Origin: Halocaridina rubra
Lineage: Eukaryota; Arthropoda; Malacostraca; Decapoda; Atyidae
Assembly: GCA_037179515.1 (NCBI GenBank)
Contig: JAXCGZ010017001.1
Location: forward strand, 143,501 to 207,500
Length of the DNA stretch: 64,000 nucleotides
Reading direction: 5' to 3'
Both the position numbers and the translations under genes were made by a program. The notes under the pieces were generated by a model. That model did not search any database. It was given only the letters and a program-made list of their open reading frames with translations, and was not told the DNA's origin. Positions 52,893 through 64,000 of this stretch are shown here, one piece after another (the first letter of the stretch is position 1; each line of letters opens with the position of its first letter).

Positions 52893-53075
52893 GTGAGAGG
52901 GTTAATCCTCATTTGACCAGTAGAATGCTCGACCCAGAAGGTGACTGACCTGCATTCAATCCCACAGTGGGGCAATAGGAAGGGCATCTAGCCTTAATTT
53001 CCTTGCATCACTCCATCTGTGTCCACCCCCAAACGGGGACTAGTGTTGACATATAAAATGTGAAAAAAAAAATGA
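52893..53075 (+). mobile_element. SINE-B copy
   Basis: A tRNA-like head (accagtagaatgctcgac, then cattcaatccc as B box) followed by cacagtggggcaataggaag, gcatctagccttaattt and a tgtccaccc block, ending in A-rich DNA. Confidence 0.72.
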
Positions 53076-53103
53076 AACTCCATTATACGTAAGGCTGTGA
53101 CGG

Positions 53104-53343
53104 ATATAAATCACGCCCATGAGTGTCCCATGTGTATGTTAGAAATCTCAAATGGCTTCTCTGGGCTTGGTACAAAGAGCAGAGAAGCCACTTGAGATTT
53201 CTAACTTTCACATGGGACACGCATGGACGTGATTCATATCCTAAAGAACGCCAGTTTGGGCGCCAATTCTGGGCTTGGTACAAAGAACAGAGAAACCACT
53301 TGAGATTTTTAACTTACACATGGGATACTCATGGGCGTGATTT
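53104..53343. repeat. 60-bp inverted repeat plus a third direct copy
   Basis: The left arm 53104-53163 pairs with 53180-53239: cccatgagtgtcccatgtg against cacatgggacacgcatggac, and caaatggcttctctg against cagagaagccacttgag. The loop (about 16 bases) is ggcttggtacaaagag. A third copy of the right-arm type follows at 53265-53343, led by the same loop sequence. No coding sense was found. Confidence 0.88.
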
Positions 53344-53456
53344 AATATCCGTCATCTGGATGCCATCTCTAACGTCCTGCGGCTATTGTGAACATGGGTC
53401 TGTCACTTCCGCAGTTAAGTGCTCTAACCACTGTCATAATGCTGTCCCAACTTTCA
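53344..53456 (-). mobile_element. SINE-B copy (minus)
   Basis: The minus strand reads gggacagcattatgacagtg, gttagagcactta and a tgacagacccatgttcaca B-box-like piece. Confidence 0.6.
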
Positions 53457-53480
53457 AAAAATATTTTAGAATATACTCAC

Positions 53481-53662
53481 CATAACCTCTCTTCCATTGA
53501 GAGAAATTTCATGGAGTTTTGCACCTAATTTAAAGGTGAATTCCATAGCTCTGTATCCCTGCACTGTTGAAATTATCTTAATTGTATACACGCCATTATT
53601 TTCATTGATTTCTGTTACTGGCTTGGAAGTAACACCTCTCTCTATTTCTTCTTCATTAAACC
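53481..53662 (-). CDS. Internal exon of a fatty-acid-binding-protein (FABP/CRABP) family gene
   Basis: On the minus strand the acceptor is ctttcttcccacacag and the donor TTATG|GTGAGT. The 182-nt exon reads FNEEEIERGVTSKPVTEINE, NNGVYTIKIISTVQGYRAM and EFTFKLGAKLHEISLNGREV. This matches the second exon of FABP genes: a TKP-like motif, GxYxIKxxST, xFxFKLGxxxxE and DGRxV-like blocks, at the usual length of about 58-60 residues. The family folds as a ten-stranded beta-barrel that binds fatty acids or retinoids in the cytosol. Incoming phase is 1 and outgoing phase 0. Exon 1 should lie to the right and exons 3-4 to the left; I could not find them. Isolated exon debris cannot be excluded, but both splice sites are good. 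Confidence 0.8.
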
Positions 53663-53712
53663 CTGTGTGGGAAGAAAGTAATTGCAATTGATATCTGTTC
53701 AGATGTGGTTTG

Positions 53713-53828
<116 letters not shown>

Positions 53829-53929
53829 AAGTGTGACACTGGATGGGCAAGGGAAATTAACCTCTTCAGGCCTGGGCAACATTTACAAGATTTTGTTGTG
53901 ATTGTTTGCTGTTTTATGTGTCAGTATTA

Positions 53930-54075
53930 ATCTCATTATGGAAGTAGATAGACTGATTGTAGTTGGGAATATGATATTAGATGCCTTTCCTAACGCCCTG
54001 CTGGGGGCTCAATCACAGGTCTGTCACATCCCTAGGCAAGTGCTCAAACCACTGTGCCATCATGGTCCCAATGTT
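53930..54075 (-). mobile_element. SINE-B copy (minus)
   Basis: The minus strand reads gggaccatgatggcacagtg then gtttgagcacttgcctaggg (A-box region) and ctgtgattgagccccc (B-box region), with a body that has agggcgttaggaaaggcatc. Confidence 0.75.
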
Positions 54076-54540
54076 TTCATTTACAAGTAGAGTACTTAAA
54101 TGGTTGAGGGTTGGTGCCTGGGGCACTGAGGCTGGGAATTAAGTATTACTTCAGTTGTGTGATCAGTGACAAAAATATACAATAGTATTTGCAGTTCATA
54201 GATGTGGGGACTGTGGTAGCAGTTAGGTTAAACTCTGAATCTGTGGTAGCGTATCTTGGTTAAAAACTGACCCATTTTTTTCTTCAGAAATGACTGGTGT
54301 AGCAGTCAAGAAGAAAATATAGTAGAAATAGGTGTTCAAATTATCAAGTGTATGTCTCCTCGGTTGCATATTCGAGCTTTCCTTCATGTGGGCTTTTGTT
54401 TTGTACTTTTTCTCTTCTCTAATCACCAAAGTCAAATTTAAAGTTAGGATGTGTGATAAAAAAAAAGAGGTGAACTAAGTAACTAAATTAGTACTCATAT
54501 GAAGATATAGCAAATCTGTGTGAAGTTAAATATAAGCTTT
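54076..54540. other. Unassigned DNA
   Basis: No gene was recognised. The frame at 54223-54435 shows no family similarity. Confidence 0.45.
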
Positions 54541-54639
54541 TCTCTCTCTCTTTCTTTTTCCCTCTATAGTCTGTGAAAGGCAAAACATCAACATGAAACC
54601 ATCTCTTTCTCTAACCCCCCCCCCATCCAATGGTCGGAT

Positions 54640-55570
54640 AGGGGTGGTAGAGGATCTCCAGGGGTTGTAGAAGAGGGAGTAGCTCTTAAAGCCTGAAACA
54701 AAAAGTCACGGAGCTTCAGACTCTTGTAATAAACCTGGATGATAAAATTCGGAATATGGGCAGAGAAATGAAAGAGATTGAAACAATTAGAAAGGTAGTA
54801 AGATCTTTGGAGGATGGACATAAGGCACAATGACAAGAGAAAAAAAGAACTAGAAAAGCAAAAAAAAAAAAAAAAAAAAAAAAAAGAAGCTGGAAGGGGA
54901 AAAGAGTGAACTAGAAACTAGAATTTCTAAACAAGAAGATAACAACAAACAAATGAATGACAACTTAAATGAATTACATGTTAGTTTACTGCACTCTTCT
55001 GAGAGAGACGAGATTGCAGTTTGGAATGTCGAGATAAAGGAAAACATATTACATTTTAGGAAAGAGTTTCAGGAGTTGAATACGAAACATGATGCCATAA
55101 AAACTTCCTTTGCAGATGCAGTAAAGGGGAATGTGGCAGTAAAAGAGGCTGTAACGGTTGTGGCACTGGGAAACGTACAAATGGTTGGCTATAAAGGAAT
55201 AGTGATTGAAAAAATGAAAGATGTTCTGATGCAAAGGGCAAATTCTCTGATTAAATAGGCACTTGATAAAGAAAGGATAGTGGTAATCTCAGGCATATAT
55301 GAATCCCAGGAGTCAACATGGCAGTGGAGAGTTGAACAAAATAAAGCTAGGGTTTTAGACCTGATAAGGAAGATTGGAGTAGTATGTGGTCCAGAGAATA
55401 TTGTAAGCATTCACCAACTTGGTAAATATTCTAGAGAGGGAAAGGCATGACCAATGTGAAGTAACCTTTAAGAGAGGGGACACCTGTAGAGAAATATTAT
55501 TGAGAAAGCCAACTAAAAGACCTTCAAAAATTCAAGACAGTGTTCATTAGACCATACAGAACATAGGACT
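54640..55570 (+). pseudogene. LINE ORF1 remnant (coiled coil and RRM-like region)
   Basis: The frame 54953-55258 is charged and helix-prone, ending SFADAVKGNVAVKEAVTVVA and MKDVLMQRANSLIK. After one TAG it continues ALDKERIVVISGIYESQES, RVLDLIRKIGVV and NIVSIHQLGKYSREGKA before decaying. This arrangement, a coiled coil followed by an RRM-like fold, is typical of ORF1 proteins of Jockey/CR1-type LINEs. It could be the ORF1 of the LINE-A that follows or of another family. Confidence 0.65.
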
Positions 55571-55683
55571 GGTCCAGACAGTTCCAGGTTGAGTCTTCCT
55601 TCAGGACGGTTCTTTCCTCATGCCTACATCTACACTGAATATTCTGGCGTATTCATTACACATCTCTTGCTATTCCATTACAA

Positions 55684-56637
55684 TTGACAAGTCACAACAT
55701 TCCCCACATCTGTCTCTTTTACTTTCTTTTTCCTCACATTTGTTATTATTTATGGAAAGGTCCACAGCTAATGGGCCCTGGTACCCGGCATAGAGGGGTG
55801 CGAAGAATCTCCAGGGATCATGTTGACTCCACTATTGGCTTGAGGACAGACACGCCTGGTGGTAGTAATGGTTCTGCCCTTAACCTTGCACCTCCCAATA
55901 GATCTGCTTCTTTCACTCTTCACTATTCTAACATTCGTGGGCTGAACTCTAATCTTTCGTCTGTGGAACAGCACTTGGGCACTTTCCTCCCTAACCTCCT
56001 CCTCCTCCTATCTGAAACCCAGCTGTCTATACATGCTTCTACTGACCCATTTCAAATCTCTCACTATAATCTGTATACTCGTTTTTGTTCCAAAGGTGGG
56101 GTCTGTGCATACTACAACACTAACACTCCTACTGCGAGGCTCATGGACCTTGAATCTCCTGACTTTGATGTTCTCTGGCTAAAAGTCTATCTCTCCACTA
56201 CCACTATCTTCCTTTGCTTCTGCTACTGTTCTCCAAACTCCACCGAGTTTGTGTCTTTCTTTGAATATCTGTCCTCATGCCATGAGTCCTTGCAATCTTC
56301 TCACCCACGTGCTGAAGTTCTCTACATTGGAGACTTCAATGTACACCACAGTGAGTGGCTTCATTCTTCTCACACTGATGTGGAAGGAAGCGAGGCTCTT
56401 GCTTTCAATATTACTCACGATCTGGAGCAAATTATCAAACATCCTACATGCATTCCTGATCCTCACGAACATGCTGCAAACATTCTTGACCTATTTTTTA
56501 CTTGTAATCCTTCAAACTACTCTTATTCTGTGCTTTCCCCTTTTGGTAAATCTGACCACTCTATGACCTCAGTCTCTTCCATTTTCGCTCTCCCACCACC
56601 AATCCCTCCTACTCAGTGCCTTCTTTGGCACTTCTAG
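55684..56637 (+). pseudogene. LINE-A endonuclease ORF
   Basis: A 317-codon frame. The APE endonuclease starts near LHYSNIRGLNSNLSSVEQHL, continues LLLLSETQLSIH (Glu), FCFCYCSPNSTEF, VLYIGDFNVHHSEW (Asp/Asn) and FGKSDHSMTSVSS (Asp-His), and ends at a TAG following TQCLLWHF. The catalytic residues look preserved. The first 60 or so residues, before the domain, look non-coding. Confidence 0.85.
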
Positions 56638-56745
56638 TGAACCCAACATGGAAATTTGCGTAACTTTCTCTTTGACTTCCCATGGGATGACTAGTGCTTT
56701 CGGTCCTGCAACCCTGATCAGGTAGCTCTAAAAGTTGCCGAGATC

Positions 56746-57411
56746 ATGACCGCGGGAATGGAGGCGTACATCCCCTATTCTACAAATACTTTCTCTCCCC
56801 CTAAACCTTGGTTTGACCGTGACTGCTCCATGACTATCCAGGCTAGGAATCAGACTCACCGATCTTACCTAGCCTCTCCTTCTGATTTAACTCACTCTGC
56901 TTTTATTATAGCTAGGAATCGCTGTACAGCTCAGATTCGAAGGTCTAAGGCTTCCTTTATAAGAAGGAAAGTTGATGACCTTAACTCCTCTCCCACTGAC
57001 AAATGCTTCTGGTCCTTAGCCAAAAACCTCTCCAAAAACGTCTTTAATTCAAGCTTTCCCCCTCTCATTCGTTCTGATGGTTCTATAGCTTGTTCTCCCA
57101 CTGACAAAGTCACTCTCTTTGGTTCTCATTTTTCTGCCAACTCTTCTATCAACGATTCCAGTGCACCTGTTCCTCAGTCTTTACCCCTCTCATATCTTCT
57201 TGATAGGGTTGAACCTAAGGCAGTCAGACTCATTAATGATCCTTCTCTTACTTCTACTCTGGATTCTCTCTCTCTTCGCTGTAAGGTATCTTCCCTTTCG
57301 CTTTTCTGTCGCTACTACTTCCATCGCTGCTCTGATGAGTTGGCGAATTGCATCCCTCCTCCACTGCCGAAGCCACGTAACACTCGCCAAGCAGACTCAT
57401 CTCACAGGTAG
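56746..57411 (+). pseudogene. LINE-A ORF2 piece with the RT catalytic core deleted in frame
   Basis: 221 codons. Residues 1-150 match the linker seen at 16498-16100 (KPWFDRDCSMTIQARNQTHR, IARNRCTAQIRRSKASFIRR, NSSINDSSAPVPQS). The next residues are LPLSYLLDRVEPKAVRLIND, which belong after the RT palm. All RT motifs from NKASGPDG to the YxDD box are missing and the frame is kept. Confidence 0.85.
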
Positions 57412-57770
57412 TGTGTGGAGATTTGTAGCTCGCGGATTGGTCGGTGCAGCGACTGCTTCTTCCCATCTACCTCCAGACTCTGGAACTCTCTTCCTCCTTC
57501 TGTCTTTCCTAATTCTTATGACCTTTCATCCTTCAAAAGTAGATCTATCATCACCTTAGAACCTAGTCCTCCATATCTCTAGGTCCTCTGTACTTTGACT
57601 GTTTCTTTCTGTCTGTCGTTTTCCTTTGTGTGACATTTCCTCATCTCTGCCTTATCAATAACCTTTTTCTTTTCCTTCGACTTGTATTTTCTCGTGCCCG
57701 GGTCTTTATTGATGAGGGCAGTTTCTGGCTGTCCCGGTGTCACACTCATAAAAAAAATTATCAATTACTC

Positions 57771-58440
57771 TTGCACTAAAAAAGTACTTCCTTACATCCT
57801 GAAAAGAAGTTTTCTTACAAAGCTTTAATCTATGACCTCTAGTTCTAGCGCCAGCCATATCAAAATATCGATCCCTATCCGCTCTGTCATAACCATGAAG
57901 GAATTAAAAACCGTCACCATATCCCCCCCTCATCCTTCTAGCTTCGAGTGATGGTAAGTCTAGTTCCCTCAGCCTCTCCTCATAAATGAGATTGCGTATT
58001 TCTGGCACCAGTTTTGTAGCATGTCTTTGAAATCTGAAAAATTTCCAGCTTAATTACGTGCTTTTTCAAGTGTGGTTTCTAAAAGGGGGCTGCATATTCA
58101 AGTTTTGGCCTCACATAGGTTACACAAATATTTCTGGACATTTCCTTGTCCATGTGCCAGAAGGCTACCATTACATTTGCTAAGAAAGCATATGCTGCCC
58201 TTGCTATGCCATTTATATGTATTTCTGGAGACAAAACGGCAAGTATGTTTACTCCTAAGTGTCTCTCAGTCTCTATCTCTCGAAGTTCCACTCCTGGCAT
58301 TGAGTAGTCAAACTTGGGCCTTCTTGCACTTGTACCCATTCTCATTACCTTACATTTAGAAGTACAGTATTGATTTTCATTAGCCACTTTTTTTACCTCT
58401 CATTTATTTTTTTATTCAAATAACTGTACATGGGGACCTG
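57771..58440 (-). mobile_element. LINE-B copy (minus), post-RT part
   Basis: The minus strand from 58387 reads [60 protein letters not shown], then the remaining post-RT region with stops. Confidence 0.85.
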
Positions 58441-58539
58441 TGCACATGGGCACTCCCATTGATATTGCGGTTGTTAAACTTTTTTTATATAGATTTTCCA
58501 CCCAAGGACGGATGGAACGGATCATGGAGGATCCGTAGG

Positions 58540-58700
58540 GCAGGCGTCAGCCGGCACAGGCCCCCAACCCCTCCACTGTGTTGCCCAGTCACAGCAGTAT
58601 CCTCCCCAGTAAACAGCTTAAACTTTCTCGCCTGGACGAGGCACGATCCGCCTACCTCGCGAATGCTAGACCAGCGCGTTACCACTGTACTAGCCAGGAG
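58540..58700 (-). mobile_element. SINE-A copy 3
   Basis: The minus strand reads ctggctagtacagtggtaac (A box region) and, further on, a gtaggcggatcgtgcctcg B-box-like piece, then ttactggggaggatactgc. It is more diverged than the other two copies. Confidence 0.75.
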
Positions 58701-59555
58701 TCTGCTACACATTACGATCTATATTGGGTCATGTATAAATCAAATATTAATAGAATTTACAATTCATATTAAATATCATAGCAAATAATTAAAAATAAAA
58801 TATAGTGTAACAATTGATTGATGGCAGAAGAGCACTCTGCGTTTAATAATTAAGAGTAATATATTTTGGTTTACTCGTATTAATGGCAGAAGAACACTCT
58901 GTGATTATTGATTAAGAGCAATATTTAAAACCATAGTTTTCAATAGCTCTTGTTGAGTGCTTTCATTTAAGTTACATCTCCACTTTACCAGAGAAACATT
59001 AATTTACAGACTCTGGTAGGTCATTTGCATATACAGGGAACAAAAGTGGCCCTAAAACCGAACCCTCTGTGTGTATTTACCTATTTGTAAATACCTAATT
59101 GTGTGTGTGTGTATAAGACGACCATCTGTTAATCTACCTACGCATTACGTCATCAGATACAGTATGTGATATGAGTATGTAATTAGCAGCTGCCTCATCT
59201 CCCCAGTGATAAGGAGATTCATGGAGGCTCTCTTACACTCCTCCTACTAACTATCTCTTCGGCCTTATCATTATCTTCAGGGTAATTACGTAATGATAGA
59301 AATTAACAGTTACCTAGGCAACAGCCTGACAAACATTTGAATCGCTCTAGATCGACGACTATGCACGGTTCGAGCTAAACCGGTAATATAATTCAAGTGT
59401 TCTAGGGTAATTGGTTTACTGAAGTCATTGTTATTCAGGAAATTTTAGTTTCTCCTCTGCTTCTTCCTCTTCTTTGAATTTTATTCGTTGTCGTTCATAG
59501 TAACCGGTCTCTCAGAAGATTGTGTTTGATTTTGGATGACCTTCTTGACACCAAC
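58701..59555. other. AT-rich DNA, nothing recognised
   Basis: Contains a weak direct repeat (tggcagaagagcactctgcg and tggcagaagaacactctgtg at 58823 and 58884). No gene was seen. Confidence 0.5.
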
Positions 59556-60790
<1,235 letters not shown>

Positions 60791-62222
60791 AGCAAATGTG
60801 ATACCTATCTTCAAAAAGGGAAGGAGGGATACGGCTCTGAACTATAGACCAGTTTCCTTGACCAGCATAGTTTGCAAAGTTATGGAGAAACTACTAAGGA
60901 AACATATCTCTCTTCACTTGGAATCCTTCAACTTTTTGTCAGTGAGGCAACATGGCTTCAGAGAAGGTAGATCAACAGTAACAAACTTATTAGAATTTTA
61001 TGATGAGGTAAGCCAAATCTTACAGGAAAGAGAGGGCTGGGCAGATTGCATATTCCTAGACTTCGAGAAAGCGTTTGACACTGTTCCACATGGGAGACTT
61101 ATTAGGAAGCTGCTATCAATGGCTAGAATTGGTGGAAATGTTTTGGAATGGATAAAAACTTACTTAGAAGGAAGGGAACAGAGGGTTAGAGTAAGACACT
61201 CAGTGTCTGAATGGAGAAGAGTTAGTAGTGGAGTTCCACAGGGTTCAGTTTTAGGGCCACTTTTGTTCCTTGTATATGTAAATGACCTACCAGAGTCTGT
61301 AAATTCATTCATGAATATGTTTGCAGATGATGCAAAGATTGTGAAGAAAGTAAAAAACGAGAACAATGGTAGAGAACTTCAGGAGGATCTAAATAATCTG
61401 CATGAGTGGTCAGAAAAGTGGCTAATGAAATTCAATACTTCAAAATGTAAGGTAATGAAAATGGGTACAAGTGCAAGAAGGCCCAAGCTTGACTACTCGG
61501 TGGCTGGAGTACAACTTCAAGAGACAGAAAATGAGAGAGATCTAGGAGTAAACATACTGGCAGATTTGTCTCCAGAAATACATATAAATGGCATAGTAAG
61601 GGCAGCATATGCATTCTTATCAAATGTAAGGGTAGCCTTCAGGCACATGGACAAGGAAATGTTCAGAAATATTTATGTAACCTATGTGAGGCCAAAACTC
61701 GAATATGCAGCCCCCTTTTGGAATCCGCACTTGAAAAAGCACATAGCTAAGCTTGAAAAAGTTCAAAGACATGCCACGCGGGTGCCAGAAATACGTTATC
61801 TCAGTTATGATGAGAGGCTGAGGGAATTAGACATACCATCACTCGAAGCTACAAGATTGAGGGGGAGATATGGTGACAGTCTTTAAATTCCTTAACGGTT
61901 ATGATAGAGTGGATTGGGATCGATATTTTGATATGGCTGGCTATAGAACTAGAGGTCATAGTTTGAAGATTCGTAAGAAAACTTGTTTGCAGGAAGTAAG
62001 GAAATACTTTTTCAGTGTAAGAGTAGTTGATAATTGGAATTGGCTAAGCGAGGAGGTAGCTAATGCTATCTCAATCAATAGTTTTAAGGACAGGTATGAT
62101 AAGTATCACTAAGTATAAAATGGAACCGATGAGGAGACGGGAAGATACGAGCTTTGGGCTCTTTCCCGTAAACACAATTAGGTAATCACAAGTAGGTAAT
62201 CACACACACACACACACACACA
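60791..62222 (+). mobile_element. LINE-B tandem array, unit 2
   Basis: 1432 bp from agcaaatgtgatacc to the end of a (CA)n tract. It carries a 362-codon RT frame (60798-61886) and an 80-codon post-RT frame (61870-62112) separated by a frameshift near 61870. Confidence 0.92.
60798..61886 (+). pseudogene. LINE-B reverse transcriptase, unit 2
   Basis: 362 codons from IPIFKKGRRDTALNYRPVSL. Motifs: RQHGFREGRSTVTNLL, IFLDFEKAFDTVPHGRL (A), SSGVPQGSVLGPLLFLVYVN (B), MNMFADDAKIVKKV (C, FADD), [16 protein letters not shown], then the CR1-type [19 protein letters not shown]. The 5' part of the RT and the endonuclease are absent, and a 1-nt shift near 61870 cuts off the C-terminal region. Confidence 0.88.
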
Positions 62223-63633
62223 AGCAAATGTGATACCTATCTTCAAAAAGGGAAGGAGGGATACGGCTCTGAACTATAGACCAGTTTCCTTGACCAGCAT
62301 AGTTTGCAAAGTTATGGAGAAACTACTAAGGAAACATATCTCTCTTCACTTGGAATCCTTCAACTTTTTGTCAGTGAGGCAACATGGCTTCAGAGAAGGT
62401 AGATCAACAGTAACAAACTTATTAGAATTTTATGATGAGGTAAGCCAAATCTTACAGGAAAGAGAGGGCTGGGCAGATTGCATATTCCTAGACTTCCAGA
62501 AAGCGTTTGACACTGTTCCACATGGGAGACTTATTAGGAAGCTGCAATCAATGGCTAGAATTGGTGGAAATGTTTTGGAATGGATAAAAACTTACTTAGA
62601 AGGAAGGGAACAGAGGGTTAGAGTAAGACACTCAGTGTCTGAATGGAGAAGAGTTAGTAGTGGAGTTCCACAGGGTTCAGTTTTAGGGCCACTTTTGTTC
62701 CTTGTATATGTAAATGACCTACCAGAGTCTGTAAATTCATTCATGAATATGTTTGCAGATGATGCAAAGATTGTGAAGAAAGTAAAAAACGAGAACAATG
62801 GTAGAGAACTTCAGGAGGATCTAAATAATCTGCATGAGTGGTCAGAAAAGTGGCTAATGAAATTCAATACTTCAAAATGTAAGGTAATGAAAATGGGTAC
62901 AAGTGCAAGAAGGCCCAAGCTTGACTACTCGGTGGCTGGAGTACAACTTCAAGAGACAGAAAATGAGAGAGATCTAGGAGTAAACATACTGGCAGATTTG
63001 TCTCCAGAAATACATATAAATGGCATAGTAAGGGCAGCATATGCATTCTTATCAAATGTAAGGGTAGCCTTCAGGCACATGGACAAGGAAATGTTCAGAA
63101 ATATTTATGTAACCTATGTGAGGCCAAAACTCGAATATGCAGCCCCCTTTTGGAATCCGCACTTGAAAAAGCACATAGCTAAGCTTGAAAAAGTTCAAAC
63201 ATGCCACGAAACTGGTGCCAGAAATACGCAATCTCAGTTATGATGAGAGGCTGAGGGAATTAGACATACCATCACTCGAAGCTAGAAGAGTGAGGGGGGA
63301 TATGGTGACAGTCTTTAAATTCCTTCATGGTTATGATAGAGTGGATAGGGATCGATATTTTGATATGGCTGGCTATAGAACCAGAGGTCATAGTTTGAAA
63401 AGCTTCGTAAGAAAACCTCCTTGCAGGATGTAAGGAAATACTTTTTCAGTGTAAGAGTAGTTGATAATTGGAATTGGCTAAGCGAGGAGGTAGTTAATGC
63501 TATCTCAATCCATAGTTTTAAGGACAGGTATGATAAGTATCACTAAGTATAAAATGGAACCGATGAGGAGACGGGAAGATACGAGCTTTGGGCTCTTTCC
63601 CGTAAACACAATTAGGTAATCACACACACACAC
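62223..63633 (+). mobile_element. LINE-B tandem array, unit 3
   Basis: Nearly identical to unit 2 in its first about 960 bp (for example gacttccag against gacttcgag). It then switches to the more usual LINE-B version (gccacgaaactggtgcc, gctagaagagtgagg). It ends in ggtaatcacacacacacac. Confidence 0.92.
62230..63243 (+). pseudogene. LINE-B reverse transcriptase, unit 3
   Basis: 337 codons with the same RT motifs as unit 2 (FLDFQKAFDTVPHGRL, VPQGSVLGPLLF, MFADDAKIV). The frame is lost near 63200, where bases are missing in the caaacatgccacg stretch. The post-RT region continues in another frame at 63185-63433. Confidence 0.88.
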
Positions 63634-63848
63634 CAAAGGATGCATACATAGTATGGTTGAACAACTTCTCCATGATATAAGGCTTTGCCAACGTGGTGAG
63701 AATAAGATGTTGATCCGCTATTATTTCCTCTTGATTTAAAATGTATGGCCGGAATATTTAAAGGAAACAAGAGAAATTAGAACTAATTAGACAAAGTTTA
63801 TTTTGCTGGTTTGGCGTGGTTGTTCTGCATTAATAGATACAATTTGTT
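63634..63848. other. Unassigned DNA before the terminal microsatellite
   Basis: No gene or repeat family was recognised. Confidence 0.5.
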
Positions 63849-63863
63849 GTTAAATGATAAAAA

Positions 63864-63956
<93 letters not shown>

Positions 63957-63959
63957 TAT

Positions 63960-64000
<41 letters not shown>
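63849..64000. repeat. (TAA)n microsatellite running off the window
   Basis: About 50 TAA units with one phase break at 63957-63961 (attatt). It continues past the right edge. Confidence 0.97.

Larger units (their letters stand above)
55640..57770 (+). mobile_element. LINE-A copy with internal RT deletion
   Basis: It carries the longest endonuclease of this family in the window, then the linker, then jumps straight to the post-RT region. Its 3' UTR ends gtcccggtgtcacactcat with an A run. The end meets a minus-strand LINE-B. Confidence 0.88.

Overview
This window is eukaryotic nuclear DNA that is mostly transposable elements (TEs). Three things suggest an arthropod, most likely a decapod crustacean: very long (TA)n, (TC)n and (TTA)n tracts, many CR1-, Jockey- and I-like LINEs with Tigger (pogo) DNA transposons, and scattered GTTAGG-rich repeats. 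The species cannot be fixed from sequence alone. Only two host genes are visible. One is a complete-looking seven-exon gene on the + strand, with its start codon proposed at 7186 and its stop at 35311. The other is a single minus-strand exon (53481-53662) of a fatty-acid-binding-protein (FABP) family gene.

Layout. 1-3110: minus-strand Ty3/Gypsy-like pol remnant with domain order integrase, reverse transcriptase (RT), RNase H. 3129-5180: two LINE fragments facing each other, then AT-rich DNA. 5190-7160: a 290-bp MITE, a (TA)n tract and GTTAGG-rich repeats. 7186-35311: the host gene. All six exon-exon joins keep frame and give 395 residues: a charged, probably disordered N-terminal half with a PP1-docking-like RVSF motif, and a hydrophobic C-terminal third that is probably membrane-associated. 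Its introns hold nested TEs. Intron 1 has a Tigger inside a LINE-A, itself containing a LINE, a SINE and a smaller Tigger. Intron 2 has a further DNA transposon and LINE-A. Intron 3 has two oppositely oriented copies of one DNA transposon, with two fold-back elements and a LINE-B. Introns 4 and 5 hold one Tigger each. 35312-41100: AT-rich DNA with minisatellites and SINE-B copies. 41100-53100: LINE remnants, including a CR1-like LINE-C with an esterase-type ORF1, split by a young LINE-D carrying RT and RNase H with an unbroken 937-residue frame. 53100-64000: hairpins, SINEs, the FABP exon, a LINE-A that has lost its RT core, and a tandem array of LINE-B units beside a 0.5-kb (TA)n tract.

Family names used here: LINE-A, Jockey-like; LINE-B, CR1-like and the most abundant; LINE-C, CR1-like with esterase ORF1; LINE-D, I/Nimb-like with RNase H; SINE-A and SINE-B, two tRNA-headed SINE groups; Tigger-0, -1 and -2, three pogo-type elements at 7887, 27048 and 31851. 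These are local labels from reading translations and matching repeats by eye; no database search was run.
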